Below are positions 31,920 to 45,222 of a DNA stretch of 64,000 bases, piece after piece. The stretch spans positions 43,534,873-43,598,872 of the forward strand of contig NC_054707.1 in the NCBI RefSeq assembly GCF_016097555.1, written 5' to 3'. This stretch comes from Gigantopelta aegis. Lineage: Eukaryota > Mollusca > Gastropoda > Neomphalida > Peltospiridae. How positions within the stretch are numbered: the first letter of the stretch is position 1; every line of letters starts with the position of its first letter. Position numbers and translations under genes: made by a program. The notes below the pieces were generated by a model. It did no database searches and was not told the DNA's origin. It saw nothing but the letters and a program-made list of their open reading frames with translations.

Positions 31920-33118
31920 CTAAAAATCGCAGACTCTAGTTTCAACTCGTGAAAATGGATGCCAAGCTTGGTTAATCTACAAACCCGTAACACACTTGGA
32001 TAAATTTACAATAGAGTGAAATAAGACTGTAACGTTGAAACGGGGAAAATACCCTTTAAAGGGACACACCCTAGATACGGCTAGTTGTTAATCATTACGG
32101 CGTTGTTTTTCGCTATTAAACCCATTTTTTCACAAATAAAATTGCACTTTACTTACCGTTTATTATTTAGAATATACATTTCCATTCACCTGAAGTGTTT
32201 TTTGGTAATCCTGGTAATCCTGGTTTTTGTAATACCACAAAATGCATTTTTCTTATTTCTTAAAAACGAACGCATCTTTGAGAAAAAAACGTTGAGCAGA
32301 CAAGGTCTAATCTATTTTTAGACGGGATATTTCCATTTCAATGTCACAGACGTTGGTATACCACGTGACCGTTATCATTTTGGTTCGGTTTGTTTTCTCG
32401 TGCACGGTTCGCGCAATCAACATCCGATTTGTTGTTGTTCATTTGTGAGATTTTTCTTCACAGTTCGTGAACATTTTCAGTAACAATAAAGTTCAGACAA
32501 GTAAGTGTCTCAATACAAAACGTTACAAACCCTTAAAACCAATAATTTTGCTCAGTCTTACCATATCTGGAGAGGGGATACAACCAGGACAGAACAGTTG
32601 GGACATGTCCAGGAGAGGTGAAAGGAACGCACCCCAAGTCTGTGCGCACTCTGTGAAATTTGTCGTGACGTAGGCATTGTTGTGCTTCGAGCGACATCTA
32701 CCGGTGACATCAGAATACTAACTTTCAAAATTATTTCAAGCAATTGGGTCATGGGGATTCCCATGGTATTTATCGATATAAAACCTGCTTTTTCACTCCA
32801 TTTGATAAAAACGTGATCTAAGTGTGTTACAGGTTTGTAGATTAACCAAATTATAATTTATTTTCGCTGGATGGAACTAGGGTGTGCGGCTTTAAAACAG
32901 ACTGTAAATTCTCAAAGATACGTGCGTTTCTAAAAATATGAAGAAAAAAAGCTTTTCGTGGTATTACAAACACCAGGATGACTAGAAACTCTTGGATGTA
33001 CGAAAATGGACAATCTAAACAATACAATTTAAGTAAGGTCTGATTTCAACAATTAAAAAACGGCTTTAATAGTAAAACAAAAACCCGTAGTGTTTAAAAA
33101 CTAGGGTCTGTCGCTTTA
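31920..33118 (-). mobile_element. Kolobok-like TTAA element split by a sister element
   Basis: Segments 31920-32055 and 32896-33118 align, reversed, with the two parts of the MITE at 30739-31114 (ends ACTCTAGTTTCAACTCG and AAACTAGGGTCTGTCGCTTT). The element at 32056-32895 sits between them at a TTAA. It is one family member inserted into another. Confidence 0.75.
32056..32895 (+). mobile_element. Kolobok-like TTAA element, uninterrupted copy
   Basis: The same element as 17-2350 but without the Tc1 insertion. TTAA occurs at 32056-32059 and 32892-32895, with ends AGGGACACACCCTAG and CTAGGGTGTGCGGC. The region GAATATACATTTCC at 32170-32183 is the empty Tc1 site. Confidence 0.85.
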
Positions 33119-33349
33119 ACGAGTGATCCATCTTGACAGCATCTTCGCAAGCCATCCGTAATGCAGTATATTGTACGAAATGATAACTTGACTTGCGAAG
33201 ATGCGAAGGGAGCAACTACCCAGCAAAATCGATATACACATTCGAGCAAAACAAATTGTCCTGAAACGATTTCACCATGTATTTGCATCTTTCTACCCAC
33301 AACATGAAGTGCAATCCTGGTAAAAATGCGTAGTGATTCGTTTGCAACC

Positions 33350-33368
33350 CTATATCTATCTATCTATA

Positions 33369-33431
<63 letters not shown>
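33350..33431. repeat. (TA)n microsatellite
   Basis: About 35 TA units follow a short TATC run. Confidence 0.95.
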
Positions 33432-33433
<2 letters not shown>

Positions 33434-33584
33434 GTTTGGCATTAAAGCTAATATGTTCGAGCATTTTCCTTTAATTTGTGCAAAAATTAACCTGTCCCCC
33501 TACAGAAATGGGAACCCTTACGCCCATGGTTGGAATAACGTTTCGTGATTACGGGTATTCGTGTATTAGTTCCCTACCAGTCCA

Positions 33585-34080
33585 ACCGGAGGAGACTATA
33601 GGTTTCATGACCGTCCTTCTGTCTGTCTGTCTGTCCGTCCGTCCGTCTGAAAGTCTGTTTGTCTGTCCGTCTGTATGTCCGTCCCACATACAGTTTTTCG
33701 GATGTTTTTTTTTGCCTTGAGATATTGAGTTAAAAGTTATGAACTTAGGCGATGTGGAAATTTCTTTTCCGGATGTTTGTTTGAGAAGGCCTTGAGATAT
33801 TGTGCTGAAATTCTGTTTATACCTTTATCACGTACTGTTACAGATCAAGTTTATAATTCATAGCAATTTACCCATTTGTGACAGAGTTATGGCCCTTAAA
33901 CATAGGAGATATGAAAATTTGTTTTCCAGACTTTTGTTTTGCAATGCCTGAAGATACTGAGGAGAATTGTTTTTATATAGCTTTATCATATACTGTTACT
34001 GGTCTCATGGTGATTTTAGCGCTTGAATTTAAGAGATACGAAAAAAAATTGGGTTAGGTAGGGGACGTGTATTGCTTTAG
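33585..34080 (+). repeat. Dispersed GTCT/GTCC-headed repeat
   Basis: A CTGTCTGTCCGTCC-rich head is followed by about three diverged units with TTTCCGGATGTTTG, GCCTTGAGATATTG and ATCACGTACTGTTACAGATC. It is non-coding. It resembles repeats I associate with molluscan genomes, but no ends are visible. Confidence 0.5.
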
Positions 34081-34484
34081 CAGTAGGCCTACTCTCAAAA
34101 TTCTTGTTTGTTTTGTTGTTTAAAAAAAAAAAAATCGTGACCTAAACTAGTGATTATATGTTGTACCTTCAGTTTCTCTCCACGGTTTATCACACAACTG
34201 TTCCGCTCTGACTCAGTGCATGTCCAGATTTAATACGATCTTATCAAAGGGAGACTATTCCGGTATTTGCACGTAAGTAAAATGTTTCATCCACAGACGT
34301 CTGGTACATACAGTCTATATAGCGTAGCGCGCATCGGTGTTCCATCGACTGGTACTAATCATACACCTATATCCTCAGATCAGGACCCGAACGTCGGTGC
34401 TCTGGTAGCAGGGAAGAAAATCATAAACCACTATCCATATTTTGTGATTCAAAGATATCTGAGCTGGGTGTTATCAACCTAATC

Positions 34485-34595
<111 letters not shown>

Positions 34596-34887
34596 GCTTT
34601 CCCTTTCCCTTTTGAAGACACCCCTAATCTGTCTTTTCACGGCTGCTAGGAATTCACTACACTCACGGATTGTATTCATACTCTGTGATACAAAAATAGG
34701 TGATGGAAAATATCTCGTATAACAGACTGCCATATAACAGGTGCCATTCTGCCAAATATCTAATTTTTCTCTTGTTTGCCAACCAATGAGACATTTTTGT
34801 TTTCAAACACTGTACTACTGTACATGTGTGTAACACAACGCTGACTAGTCGATTTACTTCCCTGCCACCCTCAGTCATGCGATCATG

Positions 34888-35213
34888 TTAAAGTCATATT
34901 GTCACATACCACTGACCTATTTAATGGTCTAATAAAGTATTACCTGAATAAAAATAATTTGATTTGTCCCTAAATGTTCATAACCACCATACTCCATTTA
35001 TTAATGATATTTTGTAAAAATAATTGAATTATGGCAATGGTCCATAATTCAAAAACTAAAAGTGCAGAGAGGGTTGACATGGATTTCACTCCAACATGGT
35101 TCAGTTAAAGTGATGCGATAGCTAGATTTGGTTTTAAACAATTAATGTAATTTTTATTTATTATCCATTTTCAGAGAAATAAGGTCCTTAAATCCGTGAC
35201 AGTATGCCTTTAA
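34888..35213 (+). mobile_element. TTAA MITE, complete
   Basis: TTAA occurs at 34888-34891 and 35210-35213. The ends AGTCATATTGTCACATACC and GTGACAGTATGCCT are imperfect inverted repeats. A partial copy is at 7959-8098. Confidence 0.75.
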
Positions 35214-35619
35214 CGTTTTGTCTTTTATTAATGACTTACTGTTAGGGGTCACTTACCATTAATCAAGTTTATACTAGTTCATGTAAGTTTAATATTGCAG
35301 ACAAAATAACGCATAATACCGCTTTTCTTTCATTAAAAATTTGATTGCGACTGTACGACGAATTGCTATATCAGTTATTTTTATCATTTCGAACGACGTT
35401 TAAATTGATTATTCAGCATTAATTGTGGGCGTATTTATTTGCTAAAAGTCTTAAATACAGGTCTATAATTGCTTTATTATCAGTTATACCTTTAAGATAG
35501 AGTTTGGTTGTTAGAGACTACAGTTGTATTTACGCCTGGGTTATAGCAGGTCTAAAATTCGAGCGATTTCGTCCCTCCAAGTCCCAGACTTTGGCTTGTC
35601 TACATTCAAGCATTCTCAG

Positions 35620-37522
<1,903 letters not shown>

Positions 37523-37773
37523 TATAGATAGATATATATAGATATATATATATATATATATTATTTATTTATTTATTTTAAATAACTCTTTGGCTATCAC
37601 AGAATTTACATCATATTGATATTCCAAATAATTAGCTTTCAGACATCAATCTATAATATTAATTAATGCAAAAACAACAAGCGAAGTCACGGGGACACAA
37701 GGGAGCTAACTGTACACTGATACGTGACGCGTTGTCCTGGGAGCTTACTGTGACGGCGTTGTCTGTTGTCTGT

Positions 37774-37787
37774 TGACGTACACGTCA
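37774..37787 (+). promoter_or_regulatory. CRE-like palindrome upstream of gene start
   Basis: TGACGTACACGTCA is two TGACGT half sites in inverted order, 25 bases before the ATG at 37812. The surrounding 130 bp are richer in CpG than the neighbourhood and lack a TATA box. A promoter role is inference. Confidence 0.35.
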
Positions 37788-37811
37788 TTTCGTTACTATC
37801 GAGACGAGAAA

Positions 37812-37822
37812 ATGGAAGCAAA
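37812..37822 (+). CDS. LRR-like secreted protein gene, exon 1 (coding part)
   Basis: ATGGAAGCAAA is followed by the donor GTGAGT at 37823. The start context GAAAATGG has a purine at -3 and G at +4. The exon ends in phase 2. Joined to exon 2 (39173) it reads M-E-A-N-M-K-L and stays in frame with the signal peptide there. The first intron would be 1350 bp and contains a SINE split by a MITE. The alternative is a wholly non-coding first exon elsewhere and translation from the ATG at 39174. The three-exon model rests on splice-site and phase agreement only. Confidence 0.45.
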
Positions 37823-38161
37823 GTGAGTTTTGTGGAGTTTATTTTTTGTTTTGAAATCGGTAGTAGACTTATGTGAATTCTAAATTTAGCTCATTAAGTA
37901 TCAGCATGTAAATCGTTATGGATAACTGGAAGTTTACATTTAAGAGAGTAGTATATTACGTGGTCTGACAAAGTAATTTCCCTTGCGTAACCTGTTTTCG
38001 TTAATTTCACGATGCCGGTAACGAATTATTATAATATGCTACCGTATTATTATAATATGCTACCGTATTATAATGATATGCATGTTGGCGAACATGAGAA
38101 AAGAAAAAAAGAATAGTACCCTCAAAACTAGTCCGAAGGTATGTAGAGAGTGTGGTTTTCA

Positions 38162-38258
38162 CTTAATGTGCCCCTAGTTCTTCAAGATTAACCTCAAGTG
38201 CAAGCACACACTTGTGCTTGCTTTCGAGGTTAATCTTGATGAACCAAGCTTAATGTGC
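38162..38258. mobile_element. Tiny hairpin element with 10 bp direct repeats
   Basis: CTTAATGTGC is repeated at 38162-38171 and 38249-38258. The 77 bases between fold into a hairpin with arms CAAGATTAACCTC and GAGGTTAATCTTG, and an inner pair GCAAGCACA and TGTGCTTGC. It may be a minimal MITE or a palindromic insertion. Confidence 0.55.
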
Positions 38259-38582
38259 ACCCTGCACCACCTCAAAATGATTACGCAAATTATAGCAACT
38301 GTGTGTGTATGCAGAGGGTGGCTTTGCTCGCCATAATCTAGATTCCCCCCCCCCCCCCCCCCCCCCCATTTATTTTTATTGTTTACTAGTAATATTACCA
38401 TCCATCTTTATCATTTATGGTTGCCAGGTATGTGTGCGTCCACGCTACACCACTGCTTGCCACAGTCTAGACCCTCTGCTAAAATTCCATCACATGCACC
38501 TAGTTGCATCTAGCAAGAGTACTCTTGGCGGTAACAGAGCTAGACAGACATTTGGACAGTTATCACGCTCTCCAACCATCAG

Positions 38583-39105
38583 AAAAGAAGGAAATGATTT
38601 ATTTAACAAGACACTCAACACATTTTATTTATGCAGGGTTCCAGCTGCTGTTCGCCATTGTCGCCAATTCATAATTATAGTTTGTTAACAATCTGAATGG
38701 GCCATTCAAAAAGCAGTTCAAGAAAACCTGAAAAGAATCACAAATGTATTGCTCACTAGGACAAATACACCACATGAATTTGAGAATAAATTACACAAAT
38801 ATAAATATTAAATTTTTCAATCCACTCTTTTAGCTATAAAATTTATATCGTGGCTATAAAAGTAAACATTTGGCTACAACTTTGGCTATTAATGAACATT
38901 TTCCAGCTGGAACCCTGTTATGGTTATATAGCGTCAAACATATGGTTAAGGACCACACAGATATTGAGGGAGGAAACCCGCTGTCACCACTTCATGGGCT
39001 ACTCTTTTCGATTAGCAGCAAGGGATCTTTTATATGCACCATCCCATAGACAGGATTAGCATATACCACAGCCTTTGATGTATCAGTTGCAGTGCACTGG
39101 CTGGA
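38583..39105 (-). mobile_element. SINE, minus, split by a MITE
   Basis: The tail complement AATGATTTATTTAACAAG starts it. The body resumes at 38918 with GGTTATATAGCGTCAAACAT and AGCAAGGGATCTTTTATATG, ending near the complement of the tRNA head. It lies in intron 1 of the LRR-like gene and stops about 70 bases before exon 2. Confidence 0.8.
38634..38917. mobile_element. CAGGG-ended MITE with 5 bp target
   Basis: The ends CAGGGTTCCAGCTG and CAGCTGGAACCCTG are perfect 14 bp inverted repeats. TTATG is duplicated at 38629-38633 and 38918-38922, and uninterrupted SINE copies support a single original. The termini resemble hAT elements, with a target of 5 rather than 8 bp. Confidence 0.82.
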
Positions 39106-39172
39106 GCGAGAACTAACTGTCAGAGTACTCGAGCCAAGTTGCATTATGTGTTTTTGTTGTTTTCTTTTGCAG

Positions 39173-39343
39173 TATGAAACTACATTCTTTGATTGTGTTA
39201 CTCTGTGTACTGTTACCATACAGTAGTGGTAGGCCTAGGCCGCTTTGCTATCCCGGCTGTGACGTCAGTGAACAAGTACTCAAGTGCTCCAGCCTTAAAG
39301 TTCAACATCTGGAATACCTGAATCCATGCAAAGCAGTAATAAT
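39173..39343 (+). CDS. LRR-like secreted protein gene, exon 2 (signal peptide)
   Basis: The acceptor TTTCTTTTGCAG ends at 39172 and the donor GTGAGT begins at 39344. From the internal ATG at 39174 the exon encodes MKLHSLIVLLCVLLPYSSG, a good signal peptide with a cleavage site after SSG. A Cys-rich start follows (LCYPGCDVSEQVLKCSS), like an LRR N-terminal cap, and then KVQHLEYLNPCKAVI, which has leucine spacing. The exon ends in phase 2 and exon 3 (47405) restores the frame as AVI-I-DLRNLQL. The protein should be secreted or membrane-anchored; function unknown. The 8 kb second intron holds a Tc1 element, several MITEs and a SINE-derived minisatellite. Confidence 0.65.
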
Positions 39344-40410
39344 GTGAGTTGTGTTGTTGTTTGTTTGTTTGTTTGTTTGTTTTTGTTTTTGTTTTTTAAC
39401 TTTTATTGATTGCTGGACCTATCAAGGTTGCAAGGGGACAGTTGCACCCAAAGAAAAATTAAAAAGTGATTTAAAAAGAAACATTTGATATGAAAATGCT
39501 GTTTTTGTGTACATGGAGGATATCTAATGTTTCTAATACTGTGCCCCGATTCTTTTTGTACTACAAGTACAAGGAACATTTTATTGTTTTAAATTTTGAT
39601 TTACAGTTGGTGCTCAATTAAATATTGAGTAGCAACAACTATTTAACATTTTAGAATTGTGCAGTGAATACTGAACTAAATGTTCAATGTATTTTATCCT
39701 ATGTATGTTTAATTGTTATGCAAATGGAAGCACAAGTTATATGTGTTTATAGGCATAATCCTCCTTAAAATACCAAACAACTCCCCACTAAAAGCAAACC
39801 AGCAATCGGGCACAGTAAAATGGAACCTCCGCCATTTTGAGTAAAACGACACTTTTTCTTCTTTTTTTTGAGAGCGGTGGAGGGTCCAGTCGACAACTTT
39901 CCCAGGGCCCCTGCTAGGAACAACCCTGATTTGTTTCTGTATAGTGCAGCGGGAGGGGGCGTACGAGATGTAACTCAGTGGTAGGAGTATGTGACAACAG
40001 CAGGTTTCTTTTTTACACTGCTCTAAACAAGATGTTAATATAATCATATGTTACAAGTAGACACAAAATAATCATGGGACCAGATGTAGCCCAGTGGTAA
40101 TATGTATGTATGTACTATCCTGTTTGTGAGATGGTCCATATAAAATATTTCTTCCTTCCCTCCAAATACCCGGTAATCATGAATAGGAAAGAGAATTGAG
40201 GGTTAATTGTGGAAGATGTTACAAAATATACGGGTGGGAGAGGATAGGGTTTTATGAGTTTTGTAATATGTCTTCAGAATAAAACAATGTCTTTTATTAT
40301 TCATAAAAGAGTTTGCCAGTTGCTTCTGTTGTAGACAGTATTTTATATGAAAGACAAATGATTTGTGCACATACATAGTACTAGTAACAATGTTGACCAA
40401 AATTACATCA
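39344..40410. other. Intron 2, left part
   Basis: A (GTTT)n run lies at 39357-39382. SINE-head fragments near 39960 (TGTAACTCAGTGGTAGGAG) and 40083 (GATGTAGCCCAGTGGTAA) are short and diverged. There is nothing else I can name. Confidence 0.5.
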
Positions 40411-40417
40411 CAGTGAG

Positions 40418-40805
40418 CGATGGTTAGGATGTATAGCTCAGAGGTAGAATAATCAAGTGAGGTGCAATGGGTCACCAGGTCAAACACCCGTAATAAACTC
40501 AGGTTACATTATGACACATCTCAACCAGTGCCCCACAACTAGTACATCAAAGGCTGTGCTGTGCCAGATGACTAGTACATCAAAGGCTGTGCTGTGCCAA
40601 ATGACTAGTACATCAAAGGCTATGCTGTGCCAAATGACTAACATCAAAGGCTGTGCTGTGCCAGATGACTAGTACATTAAAGGATGTGCTGTGCCAGATG
40701 ACTAATACATCAAAGGCTGTGCTGTGCCAAATGCCTAGTTAGTACATCAAAGGTTGTGCTGTGCCAAATGACTAGTACATCAAAGGCTGTGCTGTGCCAA
40801 AAGAC
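40418..40805 (+). repeat. SINE with an internal segment expanded to a minisatellite
   Basis: A tRNA-like head (GGATGTATAGCTCAGAGGTA) leads into the SINE segment CATCAAAGGCTGTGCTGTGC. That segment then recurs about eight times with a period of 37-38 bp (40530-40800), with small deletions in some units. Ordinary SINE copies here have it once. Confidence 0.85.
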
Positions 40806-41541
40806 GCTATGGTGCATTGCAAATACATTGGGAATTGAAGCTAATAATACAAACAAATTCTAATGTGCATAAATATGGGACTATCACTACACAATTGCTT
40901 TTTTGGTCTAATTTCAATATAAAATAGTTTTAATAAAAAAGCCTTTGGTGATATTATAAAAACAGCATTTTTATACTGTTGTTTACAAACATTGTGTACC
41001 GATATATTAGACCTTAGCAACCTGTATGTGTAAACAGATTCTCAGCGTACAAGGATATAGTTTTACAGTTATTATCTCAATTAATTAATAAAATGATTTG
41101 CCATAATGTACAAACAATATTAGGATACGTTTAACTAAGAAAATAGCTAATCGATCGTACAAGTTTTGGAGGAAAATAAACTTTACTGAAGGGCAAGGTC
41201 AATCCCGGCAGCCATGTTAAAACAGTCAATCAAACGGAACTTTATCCCAGGTTTATTTATGAACCTGTGGGATGTTTTCAATGTGTAAGTACACACACTT
41301 TGCAATTATGGAAATATTTACATCAATAATATTAATGTCAACGTTGTATCATAGCTTTTATATGCACAGGAATTTGGGAATTAAATAAACTTGAAGTCGA
41401 AGACCGCAAGACCAAAACACGGACGTCAACGGTCAAGCATTAAATTAAGTTTAACTCATTTAGCGATCGTAATATACTAATATTCCATAAAAAAAATTAC
41501 GGCAACTATTTACAAATATAGTTTCATACACTATAAACATA
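40806..41541. other. AT-rich intron sequence
   Basis: I see no gene, repeat end or motif. Confidence 0.4.
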
Positions 41542-43039
41542 TACTCTTCAAAAAAAGAAACGCAAAAGGGTACAAATGGGTTATAACTCCGATTTTATGT
41601 TTCCTACCGGTTCATGCTTTGTGAATATAAGGTCATTGCATGTCCCAAACACATTCCCACGGTTACATTCGATAAAACGCAGCTACTGTACAATAAAGTT
41701 CCAAAATGTGAATATTCGCAAAAACGCAGCCACGTGCAAACCATGTCACCACTGCACGTGCGTTGTCTGCACGTGCAACATGAACACCGACAGTATAAAA
41801 GTGCAGGGTGTTCGCTTGCCTGGCCTCTGTATCTGGCCGACAGTTGACAATCCAGGACATGCCACGTCTCAGTGAACCGCAGAGAAACAATGCCATCGGC
41901 CGACTAGACGCAGGCGAATCCAGAACGGCCGTTGCCAGGGCATTCCATGTGTCCCCAAGCACCATCTCCAGACTGTGGGACCGTTACCAGCAACATGGAT
42001 CAACACGTGACCTCCCTAGATCCGGTCGACCACGGGTCACTACCCCGGGCAGGACCGCTACATCCGGGTACGCCACCTTCGGGAACGATTGACTACTGCC
42101 ACCTCCACAGCCGCAGCAATACCAGGTTTGCGCAGGATATCCGACCAGACCGTACGGAACCGCCTACGTGAGGTAGGAATTCGTGCCAGACGTCCAGTTC
42201 GAGGTGTCATCTTAACACCACAACACCGTCGACTCCGACTGCAGTGGTGCCAGATTCATCGACAATGGCCTCAACTGCGATGGAGACAGGTGTGGTTCAG
42301 TGACGAGTCCCGATTTCTGCTCCGACGTCATGATGCAAGATGTCGCGTGTATAGGCGTCGTGGTGAACGTTATGCGGCAAACTGCGTGCAGGAAGTGGAC
42401 AGATTCGGCGGGGGTAGTGTCATGGTGTGGGCAGCCATCTCACACAGTGGCAGAACTGACCTGGTCCACGTGCAGGGCAACCTGAATGCACAGGGCTACA
42501 TTGACCAGATCCTCCGGCCACACATCGTTCCAGTTTATGGCCAACGCCAACGCAGTGTTCCAACATGACAACGCCAGGCCTCACACAGCACGTCTCACAA
42601 CGGCTTTCCTACAGAACAACAACATTAATGTCCTTCCTTGGCCATCGATATCACCGGATTTGAACCCAATTGAGCATCTATGGGACGAGTTGGACCGACG
42701 CCTCCGACAGCGACAACCACAGCCCCAGACCCTGCCCGAGCTGGCAGCAGCCTTGCAGGCCGAGTGGGCCACCATCCCCCGGGACGTCATCCGTACTCTG
42801 GTTGCTTCAATGGGCAGGCGGTGCCAGGCAGTTATCAACACACGCGGAGGCCACACCCGGTATTGACTCCAGATGACCTTGACCTTGGTGGTGTGTCCTA
42901 TCACTTACTCACAATGGACTAGAGTGAATTGTGAACAATCCTGCAACATTTGGTAATTATCGGACTCACCATTCAATAATTAAATCAATTCTCCAAATGT
43001 TACGACAATGTGGTTTTGCGTTTCTTCTTTTGAAGAGTA
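41542..43039 (+). mobile_element. Tc1-like DNA transposon, copy 3
   Basis: The 1498 bp element has the same termini as copies 1 and 2, and TA duplications at 41540-41541 and 43040-43041. It lies in intron 2 of the LRR-like gene, in the sense direction. Confidence 0.95.
41859..42866 (+). pseudogene. Tc1-like transposase with two frameshifts
   Basis: The sequence is nearly identical to the intact gene at 455-1462. One C is missing from the run at 42043-42046, and one T is extra at 42534-42536 (TTTATGG against TTATGG). The first breaks the frame after the DNA-binding part and the second before HDNARPH. Catalytic motifs are otherwise present. Few other differences are visible, so it died recently. 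Confidence 0.9.
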
Positions 43040-43110
43040 TATTATTTTGAAATACAACTAACTGTAGATTGCATTGAGCATCCAAACGATCACTAATAAC
43101 AATACAGTGC

Positions 43111-44080
43111 TGTCCGGTGTATCGGCGCACCTAAGCATTCAAGGACCATTTTTTATGTGAACACTGTGAAATACTTAATAAAATTTGTCTCTCACCAATG
43201 AAGCAGTGCATAATCTGAAATACACTATAAATTGTTTTATGTCTGTAGTAAATAAACATTTTAAAATGGTGCATAAATATAGGCACCCCCTTGTATCCAA
43301 AACGATTTGCATGTCCGGTGATTCGGCGCAGTAGATGTGGATCGTTGACCCCGCTATTTATAGACCGCCCATGACCTCACTTTAGCCTATACTATTGTCC
43401 CAAAATTATTTTAGTACTTTTTTGTTTTGTCTTGTTAAAAATATTACTATAAAAATGAACGATCACACATGACCCATCTCATGATCAGTTTCGGAATCGT
43501 TTTCTTGAGTGGCACAGTACTACAGATGTATACATGTTCATTGTCATGCATGGCTAAGATGGCTACATGGATTTTATTTTTTTCGGGTAGATTGTGCACA
43601 TACCTGGATCTTATTTCGCTTTTATTTTTTTATAACAATGTGACAATTGTGAACTGGAATGACTGTCAATTAAGGTGTAAAATTTTCGTTTTGTATGCAT
43701 TTGTCTGTGTTTTCCTTTTCAGTTTAAATAAAAATAATCGAAGAAAATAATTACATTTATACTGTTTACTATAATTTTAAAAATGCGGGAAAGGTGTTTT
43801 CAGACTGGTTTTAACATTCTTAACATCAATAAGCTGACCTACTTCGCGTTTATATACACGAAAACAGGTGAATGATTTATTTTGAAATTATGATATAATT
43901 ATTGATAATTCTTTTTTTCTTTTTTTTTATTGCACCCTTAACAATAAATATGTTGATACTTTATTAAGCATTGAAAAAGAAATTGAACTTTAATTTGTTA
44001 AAAACACCGACAACATGACAACTTCCTAAGCATACTTGAGCAAAATACCAAGTGCGCCGAATGCGCCGATACACCGGACA
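43111..44080. mobile_element. TIR element with TGTCCGGTG ends
   Basis: The ends TGTCCGGTGTATCGGCGCA and its complement TGCGCCGATACACCGGACA enclose 970 bp. The motif recurs internally near 43313 (GTCCGGTGATTCGGCGCA). A 93-codon frame at 43469-43750 is hydrophobic and AT-rich without a known motif. No target duplication is clear. Superfamily unknown. Confidence 0.65.
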
Positions 44081-44259
44081 CGGTTGTAGTATTAGTTGCG
44101 CAATTTCGTTTTTGCGCGACACGACAAACGGCACTACTAAGAATTTCATTAAACAATAACTATATTATAAATGGCATAGTTCCAGACATTACAGAATACA
44201 AGCAAATATTCAAATAATTACTACTAAATGTAAAAATAAGTATTCTGTTTTGTCCAATA

Positions 44260-44662
44260 TTAAAGGGACATTCCTGAGTTTGCTGCATTGTAAGATGTTT
44301 CCGACTAATAAAATATTTCTACGATCAAACTTACATATTAAATATATTTTCTTGTTCTGAATATCATTGTCTGTATATTCAATTATCAATGTGTTTCTGG
44401 TCGTTTTAATATTTGTAAGAAGCCCAAACTGGATTTTGTCTTCAAATAATTTCGTACGTACGAAAAAAAAATTATTTTAGGAAATAAAATTAAATTTAAC
44501 CTAGTACAAATATTAGAACGACCAGAAACTCGTTTAATATGCAGCCACTAATATTTTATGCAATTTTTTTTTTTATATATATATGTAATTACAATCGTTA
44601 AAAAGTCTCTGTTAGTCGATAACATCTTAAAAATTGCAGCAAACTCAGGAATGTCCCTTTAA
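44260..44662. mobile_element. Palindromic TTAA MITE
   Basis: TTAA occurs at both ends (44260-44263, 44659-44662). The ends AGGGACATTCCTGAGTTTGC and GCAAACTCAGGAATGTCCCT are perfect inverted repeats. Inner arms also pair (CCAGAAACTCG against a CGAGTTTCTGG-like stretch). It is Kolobok-like by target and AGGG terminus. Confidence 0.85.
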
Positions 44663-44689
44663 AAGTTCAGAAAATTGTTGGGACAGCCA

Positions 44690-44725
44690 TGACAATATAT
44701 ACATATATACACATATATATATACA

Positions 44726-44804
<79 letters not shown>
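44690..44804. repeat. (TACA)n/(CA)n microsatellite
   Basis: CATA units pass into about 22 CA units. It abuts the duplicated block at 44805. Confidence 0.95.
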
Positions 44805-44806
<2 letters not shown>

Positions 44807-45222
44807 TCTTCACTTCAATGGCAAATATTGCCAGTATATACACACTGAATAAAGTTGAGGGTTTTCAAATGAATAAACAACTTTTTTGTTAATCTCAAAT
44901 TTGTTTACACATAAAATAATCTGTTAAAATTGTTAATTAATTCGTAATCTGTTAATTTGAACTGTTCTGGTTACACTATAAATGTCCTCTATGACAGGTG
45001 ACTAAAACTTACTTTATTAATTAAATTTGATAAATAAAGAACATGATATGCACTGGATACATATTCATGTTGGTTGAAAAATTAAATATACATGTAGATG
45101 TAACTTTTTAAGTACACGTGTATAAATCCCAGACTTCTTGTTTGTTACTTATGTCAGAATGTCTTAAAGTTTGAAAGTTAAAAACATGATCTGTATGACA
45201 GTTAATACAAATGTATATACAG
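44805..45222 (+). repeat. Duplicated AT-rich block (pairs with 6440-6830)
   Basis: The segment parallels the left copy through TTCTTCACTTCAATGGCA, TTCTGGTTACACTATAAATG and CAGACTTCTTGTTTGTTAC. The similarity stops at the TA MITE starting at 45218. Confidence 0.8.

Noticed and set aside
43469-43750. 93-codon frame in the TGTCCGGTG element as a membrane protein
   Set aside because: The hydrophobicity follows from T-rich DNA; no start context, motif or second copy supports it.
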